NCBI GenBank assembly: GCA_964484465.1
Contig: CAZAFL010000009.1
Location: 1-64,000 of the forward strand
Direction: 5' to 3'
DNA: 64,000 nucleotides
Source: CAZAFL01 sp964484465
Lineage (GTDB): Bacteria > Bacteroidota > Ignavibacteria > UBA10030 > SZUA-254
Shown here: in pieces, positions 46,255 through 53,020 of the stretch
Position numbering within the stretch: position 1 is the stretch's first letter
Layout: every line of letters starts with the position of its first letter
The notes under the pieces: generated by a model
What the model was told of the DNA's origin: nothing
What the model saw: only the letters and a program-made list of their open reading frames with translations
Database searches by the model: none
Position numbers and translations under genes: made by a program

Positions 46255-47121
46255 ATGATTCAGGGAATCTTACGCCGGTCATTTTTCCGCATTCTTTTTC
46301 TTTCAATTAGCATATTTATTATACTTGCCACTACTACAGCAACTACCGATATGAAAAAAAACTCGGACATTTTAACCTCTCTTGAAAAACTTGCCACTGG
46401 ACTGGATTATGCTGTTTGGATTTCGATAGCATTCAGTGTCGTGTTTGGTGGTTTATTATTGATTGTAAAATCAAAATTAAGTGACGAACAAAAGAAACAA
46501 AACGATTCCCTCCAATTAAATCTTGCAAATCTCGAGAAAGAAAGAATAGAGGATTCCGTAAAACTTAAACAACTCGATATTGATTTCGAGAAAGAAAAAA
46601 CAAAACGCGCCGAAATTGAATTAGCTCTTGAAAAACAAAAAGCAAGCAATCTTAGTCTTAAACAATCAGTAGCAAAACATGATACTGCCCTTGCAACACA
46701 CACATCGCAAATCGGTACTCTCAAATTTGAATCGAAGGTAATCGAAGATGCTAATAAATCCATAATACCACGGCATATATCTGATGAAGATTTTGAAAAA
46801 GTTCGATTAACGCTGTCACAATATGATGGAAACAAGAAACTTAGAATGGTTTTTGTGTATGGTGCAGGAGCAGAAGCCCAGGATTTGGCGAATAGGCTTT
46901 TCCGGTTGTTCAAATCTGCGGGGTGGGATGTTAACTTCATAACGGAAATGTCGGCTGACCTTGCTCGGGGAGTACGTATATATGGGAATAACAATCCCGA
47001 TGTGAAAAGCAAGGCATTCTTTATCATCAATGCCTTTGAAGCTATTGGATTTACTCTAACCCCGGTGCTTGCAGAAGGAATGGGAGTCGACAATATGAGA
47101 CTAAAGATTGGTGCAAAGTAA
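46255..47121 (+). CDS. Membrane-anchored coiled-coil cargo protein, unit 2
   Basis: 288 residues, no recognised family. Two membrane helices (about 9-27 and 51-71) separated by a short loop, a heptad-rich coiled coil rich in Lys, Glu, Leu and Gln (about 74-160), then a C-terminal alpha/beta-looking domain (about 185-288, KLRMVFVYGAGAEAQDLANR). The C-terminal domain matches unit 3's cargo in position and pattern (LA-x-R-L-x-x-LF-x-SA-x-W). It starts 8 bases after the transposase stop, so it is probably cotranscribed. Confidence 0.7.
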   Translation: MIQGILRRSFFRILFLSISIFIILATTTATTDMKKNSDILTSLEKLATGLDYAVWISIAFSVVFGGLLLIVKSKLSDEQKKQNDSLQLNLANLEKERIEDSVKLKQLDIDFEKEKTKRAEIELALEKQKASNLSLKQSVAKHDTALATHTSQIGTLKFESKVIEDANKSIIPRHISDEDFEKVRLTLSQYDGNKKLRMVFVYGAGAEAQDLANRLFRLFKSAGWDVNFITEMSADLARGVRIYGNNNPDVKSKAFFIINAFEAIGFTLTPVLAEGMGVDNMRLKIGAK

Positions 47122-47145
47122 CTAAAGTTATCAACCTGAAAAAAT

Positions 47146-47286
47146 GTGACTAAACCCAAACCACGCAAACCCAAGCGCAAGAAAGAAGAAGTCCATCCCG
47201 AACACGTTCCCGTGTCGCATAAGGACTTCGATAAATTCCTGCGACAAATCCTTCGAGTTAAGCCCCCGAAAAAAGAGAAGAAGTAA
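47146..47286 (+). CDS. Lys-rich 46-residue small protein, unit 2
   Basis: GTG start, 46 codons, TAA stop. MTKPKPRKPKRKKEEVHPEH at the N-terminus is nearly the same as unit 3's; the C-terminus is also Lys-rich (PPKKEKK). A helix with a hydrophobic face (FDKFLRQIL) lies between two basic ends. The start is 24 bases after the cargo stop. Its length is exactly that of the unit 3 copy, and the changes are mostly conservative, which supports a real protein. It might bind nucleic acid or the membrane surface; no function is known. Confidence 0.65.
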   Translation: MTKPKPRKPKRKKEEVHPEHVPVSHKDFDKFLRQILRVKPPKKEKK

Positions 47287-47336
47287 CGCTTAAACTTCTC
47301 TATTCCGCTAAGAAATAAGGTATTTTTCATCTGGTG

Positions 47337-47388
47337 TGTCAAGCGTATAAACCCGGTTCTAAACGGAACTATATACTTGACAAATACA
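47337..47388. repeat. Junction of units 2 and 3: right TIR, GTTCTAAA, left TIR
   Basis: Right end of unit 2 (47337-47355), octamer GTTCTAAA (47356-47363), left end of unit 3 (47364-47388). The unit 3 left end is a perfect 25-bp inverted match to its right end at 49321-49345. Confidence 0.88.
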
Positions 47389-47405
47389 GAAAAAAGTATT
47401 ATATT
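47377..47405 (+). promoter_or_regulatory. Transposase promoter of unit 3, -35 inside the TIR
   Basis: TTGACA (47377-47382, within the left terminal repeat), 17-bp spacer, TATATT (47400-47405). Same geometry as unit 2. ATG of the transposase at 47434. Confidence 0.7.
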
Positions 47406-47433
47406 TAGGTAGTACAAAAACACAGGATTTGAC

Positions 47434-48339
47434 ATGAAAAACATCAAAAAAATAACGTTCTCGAATATGGTTGAATTCACAAAGGCTTTCCCCGATGAAA
47501 AGGCTTGCAGGAATCATCTTGCAAAGATACGTTGGGGCAAACAGCCTGTTTGTTACCATTGTGGAAGCATCAGGAAAATCTACTCCATCAATGACGGCAA
47601 GGTTCTTACCTGTGCCGATTGCCGGAAACAGTTTACCGTCAGGGTTGGAACTATCTTCGAGGACTCGGCTCTCCCCCTTCAAAAGTGGTTCTTTGCTATT
47701 TACATTTTCACGGCACACAAGAAGGGTATCAGCTCGGTACAGCTTGCTAAAGACATTGGCGTTACTCAGAAAACCGCTTGGTTTATGCTCCACCGGATTC
47801 GTCATGCCGTGAGAACGAGAACCTTTAACAAACCGCTGGACGGCATCATTGAGGTAGACGAGACCTACGTAGGGGGTAGGTACACTCGTAACCATGAACC
47901 GAATGAAAATCAATCTGCTGTATTCGGCATGAAACAACGTGGTGGCAAAATCGTTGCGCAAACGGTTAAGAACAGAAGCAAAGAAACTCTGCAAAAAATC
48001 ATGCGAAAAACTATTTCTCAAGAAGCAGTTATTTTTACGGATGAAGCTCACGTATACAACGACCTCGAAGAAAGTTTCGACAGCCATGAAACAGTTAAAC
48101 ACAGCGCAAAAGAGTATGTACGGGGTGAGATTCACACCAATAGCATCGAATCTTTTTGGGCTTTGTTCAAACGTGGTTATGTTGGAACGTATCATTGGAT
48201 GTCTAAGAAGCATCTCGATAAATACATTGATGAATTTGAGTTTCGTTTGAACCACAAGGACATATCCGACCCTGCACGGTTGAATGAGGCGTTGGACTTG
48301 ACTGAGGGTAAATTGACATACAAGAGGCTCATTTCTTGA
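47434..48339 (+). CDS. IS1595-family transposase, unit 3
   Basis: A 301-residue transposase. Zinc ribbon cysteines C40/C43 and C60/C63; HTH-like region about 98-122; catalytic D142 (IIEVDETYVGG), D203 (VIFTDEA), and the HTNSIESFW block (about 234-242). All functional motifs are intact. CAGGA lies before the ATG. The cargo gene begins at or 3 bases beyond its stop, so translation is probably coupled. Confidence 0.93.
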   Translation: MKNIKKITFSNMVEFTKAFPDEKACRNHLAKIRWGKQPVCYHCGSIRKIYSINDGKVLTCADCRKQFTVRVGTIFEDSALPLQKWFFAIYIFTAHKKGISSVQLAKDIGVTQKTAWFMLHRIRHAVRTRTFNKPLDGIIEVDETYVGGRYTRNHEPNENQSAVFGMKQRGGKIVAQTVKNRSKETLQKIMRKTISQEAVIFTDEAHVYNDLEESFDSHETVKHSAKEYVRGEIHTNSIESFWALFKRGYVGTYHWMSKKHLDKYIDEFEFRLNHKDISDPARLNEALDLTEGKLTYKRLIS

Positions 48340-48341
48340 TT

Positions 48342-49124
48342 ATGTTTCGGGTTCTATTACGATATTTTGCATTACTTATCATAACAGCGATTGCTGTTGC
48401 AATAATAACAATTCCCATGAAAATGCTTATGACTAATACACCGACGAATGACATTGTTCAATTGCCCCCAGAAATACAAACACTTGAAAATAGAACTGAT
48501 TGGTTGAATGCAGTTTCTCTCTCCGCTTTAGCCATTACGCTTATTGCGGGCGGCTTATTGTTATATTTCAATAATCTTCTAAACAACGAAAAAAACCTTT
48601 TTATTCTCAACGAAGCCAAAAAACTTGAAGATACACGAAAAGATGTTGCTGACGACAAACTTGCTACGGCGAACGCAAACGCAAGAGCACAAGAATCAGT
48701 AGCTAAACAAAAAGAATTAGAATCAAGGAATCTAACTCTCGCCATTGAACTTGAAAAGTTAAAATCTTCTCTTAAGGATCGAGAAATACCAAACGATAAA
48801 TATGTTGAATTGGTTGACAAACTCTCTAATTTTAAAGGTTCAAAAATTTGGATACATCAACACACAGAAAACCCCGAATCTCAAGCTTTAGCAGAAAGAT
48901 TGATGGCTTTATTCAATTCTGCTCAATGGGTCACCTATTGGACTATCACGCCACCCACGCATTTATTTAGAGGATTATTAGTCCAAGCAAACGATGATTC
49001 ATTGCGTGATAAAGCTCAATTACTTTCTGATATTTTTAATTCTTACAAACTACAATCATCATTCAACATAATTAACCCCAATAATCAGAAACAACAACTC
49101 GTCTTATTTATTGGTTCTAAATGA
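48342..49124 (+). CDS. Membrane-anchored coiled-coil cargo protein, unit 3
   Basis: A 260-residue protein from the ATG at 48342; a TTG at 48336 overlapping the transposase stop is an alternative. Architecture is the same as unit 2's cargo: two membrane helices (about 5-25 and 54-76), coiled coil (about 80-150), C-terminal domain (about 165-260, with ESQALAERLMALFNSAQW). Sequence similarity to unit 2 is weak outside the C-terminal domain, which suggests the pair is old and diverged. Function unknown. Confidence 0.7.
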   Translation: MFRVLLRYFALLIITAIAVAIITIPMKMLMTNTPTNDIVQLPPEIQTLENRTDWLNAVSLSALAITLIAGGLLLYFNNLLNNEKNLFILNEAKKLEDTRKDVADDKLATANANARAQESVAKQKELESRNLTLAIELEKLKSSLKDREIPNDKYVELVDKLSNFKGSKIWIHQHTENPESQALAERLMALFNSAQWVTYWTITPPTHLFRGLLVQANDDSLRDKAQLLSDIFNSYKLQSSFNIINPNNQKQQLVLFIGSK

Positions 49125-49261
49125 CTAAACCAAAACCACATAAGCCCAAGCGCAGGAAAGAGGAAGTCCACCCTCGACACGAGGAAGTAACATTGAAGGA
49201 ATTCAATGAGCTTCTCTTGAAGATGGTGAATACCAAACCTCTCAAGAAAAAGAAGAAGTAG
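49121..49261 (+). CDS. Lys-rich 46-residue small protein, unit 3
   Basis: ATG start overlapping the cargo stop (ATGA), 46 codons, TAG stop. MTKPKPHKPKRRKEEVHPRH, a central amphipathic stretch (FNELLLKMV) and a poly-Lys tail. Homologous to the genes at 47146 and 45023. Three copies at the same place in three related elements, of the same size, support it as a conserved product rather than a chance frame. Confidence 0.68.
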   Translation: MTKPKPHKPKRRKEEVHPRHEEVTLKEFNELLLKMVNTKPLKKKKK

Positions 49262-49303
49262 CCCATCTTAGCGTACAGCAAGCTCCGCCTGTCACGCATT
49301 TAG

Positions 49304-49332
49304 AATATATCCCCCAAAAGTGTATTTGTCAA
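49304..49332 (-). promoter_or_regulatory. Inward-facing minus-strand promoter at the right end of unit 3
   Basis: Read on the minus strand: TTGACA (49332-49327, in the right TIR), 17-bp spacer, TATATT (49309-49304). It would transcribe back through the 46-residue gene and cargo, antisense. The right ends of units 1 and 2 do not show a good -10 at this spacing. Confidence 0.4.
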
Positions 49333-49353
49333 GTATATAGTTCCGGTTCTAAA
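49321..49353. repeat. Right TIR of unit 3 with flanking GTTCTAAA
   Basis: TIR at 49321-49345, then GTTCTAAA at 49346-49353. The octamer is the right-hand boundary of the array; host sequence starts after it, with the lrp -35 box only 6 bases away. Confidence 0.88.
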
Positions 49354-49359
49354 AAAGCC

Positions 49360-49388
49360 TTGACTTTGTACTCCTGAGACCTTATATT
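49360..49388 (+). promoter_or_regulatory. Promoter of lrp-glnA
   Basis: TTGACT at 49360-49365, 17-bp spacer, TATATT at 49383-49388. The mobile array ends directly upstream, so any upstream activator site would now be separated from it by at least 5 kb. Confidence 0.6.
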
Positions 49389-49457
49389 CAAAGGTGAATT
49401 AACCAATTAACCTTACTTATTCTTGATTATCATATTCATTTCCTTTATTATTAAGAT

Positions 49458-49922
49458 ATGAATGCACTCGACGTTATAGACACGCAAATTCTTGATATCC
49501 TTCAGGATAATGGCAGAACAAAGCGCAACGTTCTTGCGGAACGGGTTGGACTTTCGCTTCCAGCAGTCAGCGACCGGCTACAAAAACTTGAAACGGCAGG
49601 ATATATCAACGGGTATAGCGCGATCCTTAATTACAAGAAACTCGGCATGGATATCACCGCGTTTATCGTTGTCATTGTCGACTCCTCAAAACATTACCAT
49701 GCATTCGTTGAACGTGCGAACTCGACAGATGAAATTCTCGAATGTCATGCAATCACGGGAGAAGGTTCACATCTTTTGAAAATCAGAACTCACAACACTT
49801 CTACTCTTGAGAAACTGCTCGCGAAAATTCAATCATGGACAGGGGTTACGGGAACACGCACGAGCCTTGTCCTTTCATCACCGAAAGAAACGTTACGATT
49901 TAAATTAAACAACCATAAATAA
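49458..49922 (+). CDS. Lrp/AsnC-family transcriptional regulator
   Basis: A 154-residue regulator with an N-terminal HTH (ILDILQDNGRTKRNVLAERVGLSLPAVSDRLQKLE, about 11-45) and a C-terminal RAM ligand-binding domain (about 65-150). Members sense amino acids and form octamers or dimers on DNA. It lies 25 bases upstream of glnA in the same direction, so it probably regulates glutamine synthetase or nitrogen metabolism and itself. Confidence 0.92.
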   Translation: MNALDVIDTQILDILQDNGRTKRNVLAERVGLSLPAVSDRLQKLETAGYINGYSAILNYKKLGMDITAFIVVIVDSSKHYHAFVERANSTDEILECHAITGEGSHLLKIRTHNTSTLEKLLAKIQSWTGVTGTRTSLVLSSPKETLRFKLNNHK

Positions 49923-49947
49923 ATCACATACTTCCAGGGTAATTGCC

Positions 49948-51405
49948 ATGAGTGTTAAAACGCGAAAAGCTCCGGCGAAAGATATCTCGCGGGTATTCCG
50001 ACTAATAAAAGATCACGATATTAAGATCATTGACCTCCGCTTTTGTGATATGCTCGGTCAGTGGCAGCATTTCTCGATAACACGCAACGAGTTCGATGCA
50101 GACGCTTTTGAACATGGGATGGGGTTCGACGGGTCGAGCATTCGCGGGTTTCAAAAAATCCACGAGAGTGATATGCTTCTTTTCCCCGACCCATCTACCT
50201 GTTTCATTGAGCCATTCACCTCAATCCCCACGCTGGCGATTATTTGTGACATTCAGGATCCGATCTCAGGAAAACCATACTCGCGGGACAGCCGGTATAC
50301 AGCCAAGAAGGCTGAAGCATATTTGAAATCCACTGGAATGGCGGATGCGTGTTTTGTCGGTCCTGAAGCCGAATTTTTTATCCTCGACCATGTGAGATTC
50401 GACCAATCCCATCATTACGGTTTTTATTATCTCGATTCAGAGGAAGGATTCTGGAACTCAGGCAAAGACGGTTCAGAGAACGGCGGAGAGAAAAACCTCG
50501 GTCACAAACCGCGTTTCAAGGAAGGATATTTTCCAACCTCGCCGATCGACAGCCTCCAGGACATCCGTTCTGAAATGGCTCTCACAATGGAGCAAATCGG
50601 CGTGAAAGTGGAAGTCCACCACCATGAAGTCGCCACAGCCGGTCAGACGGAAATCGACATGAAGCGCGATTCACTGTTACTCATGGGCGATAATCTTTTG
50701 AAATACAAATACGTCGCAAAAAATGTCGCTAAGCTCCGTGGAAAAACCGTTACCTTTATGCCAAAGCCTATTTTTAACGACAACGGTTCCGGCATGCATG
50801 TGCATATGAGTTTGTGGAAGAATAACAAACCGCTCTTTTATGGAAATAAATATGCACACCTTAGTGACCTCGCCTTATATTTTATCGGAGGTTTGCTGAA
50901 GCACGCACCAGCTCTGTGTGCCATCACGAACCCTACCACCAATTCCTATAAACGCATGGTCCCAGGTTTTGAAGCTCCGGTAAATTTGGCCTATTCTCAA
51001 CGTAACCGTAGTGCAGCAGTAAGAATACCAATGTATTCGAATAATCCTGCTGCTAAACGTATTGAATTCCGGTGTCCGGACCCAGCCTGCAACCCGTATC
51101 TTGCTTTTTCCGCGTTACTCATGGCTGGTCTCGACGGCATCAAGAAAAAAATTGACCCGGGAAAGCCGCTCGACGTCGATATATATGAGTTGTCTGCCCA
51201 GGAATTGAAGAAAGTCCCGACTGCTCCCGGCTCCCTTGAACAGGCACTGAAAAATCTCGAACAGGACCACAATTTTCTTCTGCAGGGAGGAGTCTTTGCT
51301 GAAGATCTCATTGAGACCTGGATAAACTACAAGACAGAGCGTGAGGTCAAGCCAATGCAGCTCCGGCCCCACCCGTATGAATTCTCACTTTATTATGATG
51401 TATGA
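49948..51405 (+). CDS. glnA: Glutamine synthetase, type I
   Basis: Makes glutamine from glutamate, ammonia and ATP. The 485-residue protein has FDGSSIRGF, the metal ligands in GPEAEFFI, HHEVATAGQTEIDM, NDNGSGMHVHMSLW, the NPTTNSYKRMVPGFEAP glutamate site, RIEFRCPDPACNPYLAFSALL, and DIYELSAQELKKVP, in which the Tyr sits where adenylylated GSI enzymes have their modified tyrosine. No PII or adenylyltransferase gene is in the window. Followed by a strong terminator. Confidence 0.96.
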   Translation: MSVKTRKAPAKDISRVFRLIKDHDIKIIDLRFCDMLGQWQHFSITRNEFDADAFEHGMGFDGSSIRGFQKIHESDMLLFPDPSTCFIEPFTSIPTLAIICDIQDPISGKPYSRDSRYTAKKAEAYLKSTGMADACFVGPEAEFFILDHVRFDQSHHYGFYYLDSEEGFWNSGKDGSENGGEKNLGHKPRFKEGYFPTSPIDSLQDIRSEMALTMEQIGVKVEVHHHEVATAGQTEIDMKRDSLLLMGDNLLKYKYVAKNVAKLRGKTVTFMPKPIFNDNGSGMHVHMSLWKNNKPLFYGNKYAHLSDLALYFIGGLLKHAPALCAITNPTTNSYKRMVPGFEAPVNLAYSQRNRSAAVRIPMYSNNPAAKRIEFRCPDPACNPYLAFSALLMAGLDGIKKKIDPGKPLDVDIYELSAQELKKVPTAPGSLEQALKNLEQDHNFLLQGGVFAEDLIETWINYKTEREVKPMQLRPHPYEFSLYYDV

Positions 51406-51428
51406 GATAAACTTCCTATGTCTAGCGC

Positions 51429-51461
51429 AAGCCCAACATTTTTCGTGTTGGGCTTTTTTTT
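51429..51461 (+). terminator. Intrinsic terminator after glnA
   Basis: AAGCCCAACA (51429-51438) pairs with TGTTGGGCTT (51446-51455), then a run of T to 51461. Confidence 0.9.
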
Positions 51462-51493
51462 AGCTTCAGTCAAATGCTTCAACACAAAATGTG

Positions 51494-51521
51494 CCCCTTC
51501 TCTTTAGTTAAAGAGAAGGGG
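51494..51521. repeat. Palindromic repeat between glnA and the enoyl-CoA hydratase
   Basis: CCCCTTCTCTTTA (51494-51506) and TAAAGAGAAGGGG (51509-51521) are perfect inverted arms with a two-base loop. There is no T-run next to it. It looks like a dispersed REP-type palindrome rather than a terminator, but a second copy is not in this window. Confidence 0.5.
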
Positions 51522-51596
51522 ACAAGAAGGATGAGGGGATGAGTTAGGAACGTAGACGATTTGAGATTGGAGGGGAAGTTTCTTATTTTACGCCCC

Positions 51597-52379
51597 GTGA
51601 ATTTTTCGTCGATTACATATTCAGTCAGTGAACGAATCGGAACGGTTTGTCTAAACCGTCCCGACCGAAGGAATGCTCTGGATGATGTCATGATCAAAGA
51701 ACTAACTGAAGCATTCACTTCGATACAAAGAGATAATAATATCCGCGTCGTCATTCTCACTGGTTCGGGGACTACATTTTGCGCGGGAATGGATCTGGCG
51801 TACCTCCAGAAATATGTCCAGCTTAGCCACGAGGAAAACCTCGAAGACGCCCGAAACCTGACGAAACTTCTTCATCTGATCAATGCATTAAAAAAACCGG
51901 TCATTGCAATGGTTAACGGGCCGGCGGTTGGAGGAGGCTGCGGCTTGGCCGCCGCTTGCGATTTTGTCTTCGCGGGGAAAAAAGGCGGCAAGCTTGGAGC
52001 GCCTGAAATAAAGCTCGGCTTTCTGCCGGCGGTTATCCTCATATTCCTCATCAAGCGCATGGGGGAAGGAAAATCGAGGGAATTTGTCCTACGAGGAAAT
52101 ATTGTTGATGCCGCGTCTGCGAAGGAAAACGGTTTGGTCACCGAGGTGGTCGAGGATGATCAATTGGCTTCAAGAGTGCAGGATTTTGCTGTAGACCTAG
52201 CAGGCAACACGAGCGCGTCGTCGATGGCCCTGACAAAGGAATTATTCTCACGTACACACGAAATGGGCGCGAAGGAATTGATCGAATATGCTGCAAACCT
52301 GAATGCTCTGGCAAGGAAAACAGATGATTTCAAGAAAGGAATTCAGGCATTCCTCAACAAGGAGAAACTGCAATGGTAA
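51597..52379 (+). CDS. Enoyl-CoA hydratase/isomerase family protein
   Basis: A 260-residue crotonase-fold protein from a GTG at 51597. It resembles enoyl- or methylglutaconyl-CoA hydratases (GMDLAYL oxyanion strand, VNGPAVGGGCGLAAACD, and PEIKLGFLPAVILIFLIKRMG with the catalytic Glu). Length fits the family. An upstream TTG at 51561 is in frame but would add residues outside the domain; GGAGGGG at 51568-51574 is well placed only for a non-standard ATT at 51585. Probably acts in fatty-acid or branched-chain amino acid breakdown. Overlaps apt. Confidence 0.8.
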   Translation: MNFSSITYSVSERIGTVCLNRPDRRNALDDVMIKELTEAFTSIQRDNNIRVVILTGSGTTFCAGMDLAYLQKYVQLSHEENLEDARNLTKLLHLINALKKPVIAMVNGPAVGGGCGLAAACDFVFAGKKGGKLGAPEIKLGFLPAVILIFLIKRMGEGKSREFVLRGNIVDAASAKENGLVTEVVEDDQLASRVQDFAVDLAGNTSASSMALTKELFSRTHEMGAKELIEYAANLNALARKTDDFKKGIQAFLNKEKLQW

Positions 52380-52912
52380 GCGGCGTTGATATAAACCTAC
52401 AGGAATATATTCGCAGTATTCCCGACTTCCCCAAAAAAGGAATTGTTTTCCGGGATATTACGACGCTTCTCAAAAACAAGGCGGTATTCAAGAGATCGAT
52501 CGATATGCTCTATGAAGAATTTCGGGACGCGCGTATCGACAAGGTTGTCAGTGTGGAATCCCGTGGATTTATATTCGGGAGCGCGTTAGCCTATCGGCTA
52601 AATGCTGGTTTCGTCCCGGTCCGTAAACCGAAAAAACTGCCCGCAAAAACATTGCGCCAGGAATACCAGCTCGAGTACGGAACGGATGCACTCGAGATTC
52701 ATGTCGATGCCATTGAAAAAGGGGAAAACGTCCTCGTGATCGATGACCTCCTTGCAACAGGCGGTACAATCTCAGCGACATGCAATTTAGTAAAACAACT
52801 TGGCGGAAATATTGTTGCCGTTGCATTTCTCATTGAACTTTCCTTTTTGAACGGACGCAGCAAATTACCCGGGTATAAAATCTTTTCGATCATCAAATAT
52901 GACGCAGAATGA
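52373..52912 (+). CDS. apt: Adenine phosphoribosyltransferase
   Basis: Converts adenine and PRPP to AMP. The 179-residue protein has SIPDFPKKGIVFRDITTLL at its N-terminus, VESRGFIFGSALAY, and the PRPP site VLVIDDLLATGGT (about 120-132). The ATG lies 6 bases upstream of the preceding stop, after a GGAG site, so translation is coupled. Another purine salvage gene in this window besides punA. Confidence 0.96.
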   Translation: MVSGVDINLQEYIRSIPDFPKKGIVFRDITTLLKNKAVFKRSIDMLYEEFRDARIDKVVSVESRGFIFGSALAYRLNAGFVPVRKPKKLPAKTLRQEYQLEYGTDALEIHVDAIEKGENVLVIDDLLATGGTISATCNLVKQLGGNIVAVAFLIELSFLNGRSKLPGYKIFSIIKYDAE

Positions 52913-52937
52913 AAGAGAACCTATTGCATTCTTGAAG

Positions 52938-52972
52938 AACCCGATATTGTACAATCGGGTTTTTTATTTTTT
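52938..52972 (+). terminator. Intrinsic terminator after apt
   Basis: AACCCGAT (52938-52945) pairs with ATCGGGTT (52954-52961), followed by a T-rich run. Confidence 0.88.
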
Positions 52973-53020
52973 GATTGCGCAGGATTGAATTAAGTCGTAA
53001 ATTATTGTTGAAAACAAACG

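Larger units (their letters stand above)
45247..47355 (+). mobile_element. IS1595-family transposon with cargo, unit 2 (complete)
   Basis: A 2109-bp element flanked on both sides by GTTCTAAA. The left end CGGAATTATACGCTTGACA and right end TGTCAAGCGTATAAACCCG match at 17 of 19 positions when one is inverted, and share a GCG variant not seen in unit 3, so they are true mates. Contents: transposase, coiled-coil membrane cargo, Lys-rich 46-residue gene, all in one direction. 8-bp duplications and DDE transposases with a zinc ribbon are known features of the IS1595 family, some of whose members carry passenger genes. Confidence 0.85.
47364..49345 (+). mobile_element. IS1595-family transposon with cargo, unit 3 (complete)
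   Basis: A 1982-bp element with perfect 25-bp terminal inverted repeats (47364-47388 and 49321-49345, beginning CGGAACTATATACTTGACAA) flanked by GTTCTAAA on both sides. Contains transposase, coiled-coil membrane cargo and the 46-residue gene, with ATGA-type or close coupling between them. Perfect TIRs and open frames suggest it is the youngest unit and may still be mobile. Confidence 0.9.

Noticed and set aside
45296..48255. Long minus-strand open frames opposite both transposases (45296-46168 and 47359-48255) and 46407-47480
   Set aside because: They mirror the conserved transposase and cargo genes; their similarity to each other follows from the sense strand, and they have no ribosome sites or known motifs.
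49114..49121. A further GTTCTAAA inside unit 3, at the cargo stop
   Set aside because: It encodes the end of the cargo protein (Gly-Ser-Lys-stop) and has no terminal repeat on either side, so it is taken as chance and not as a target duplication.
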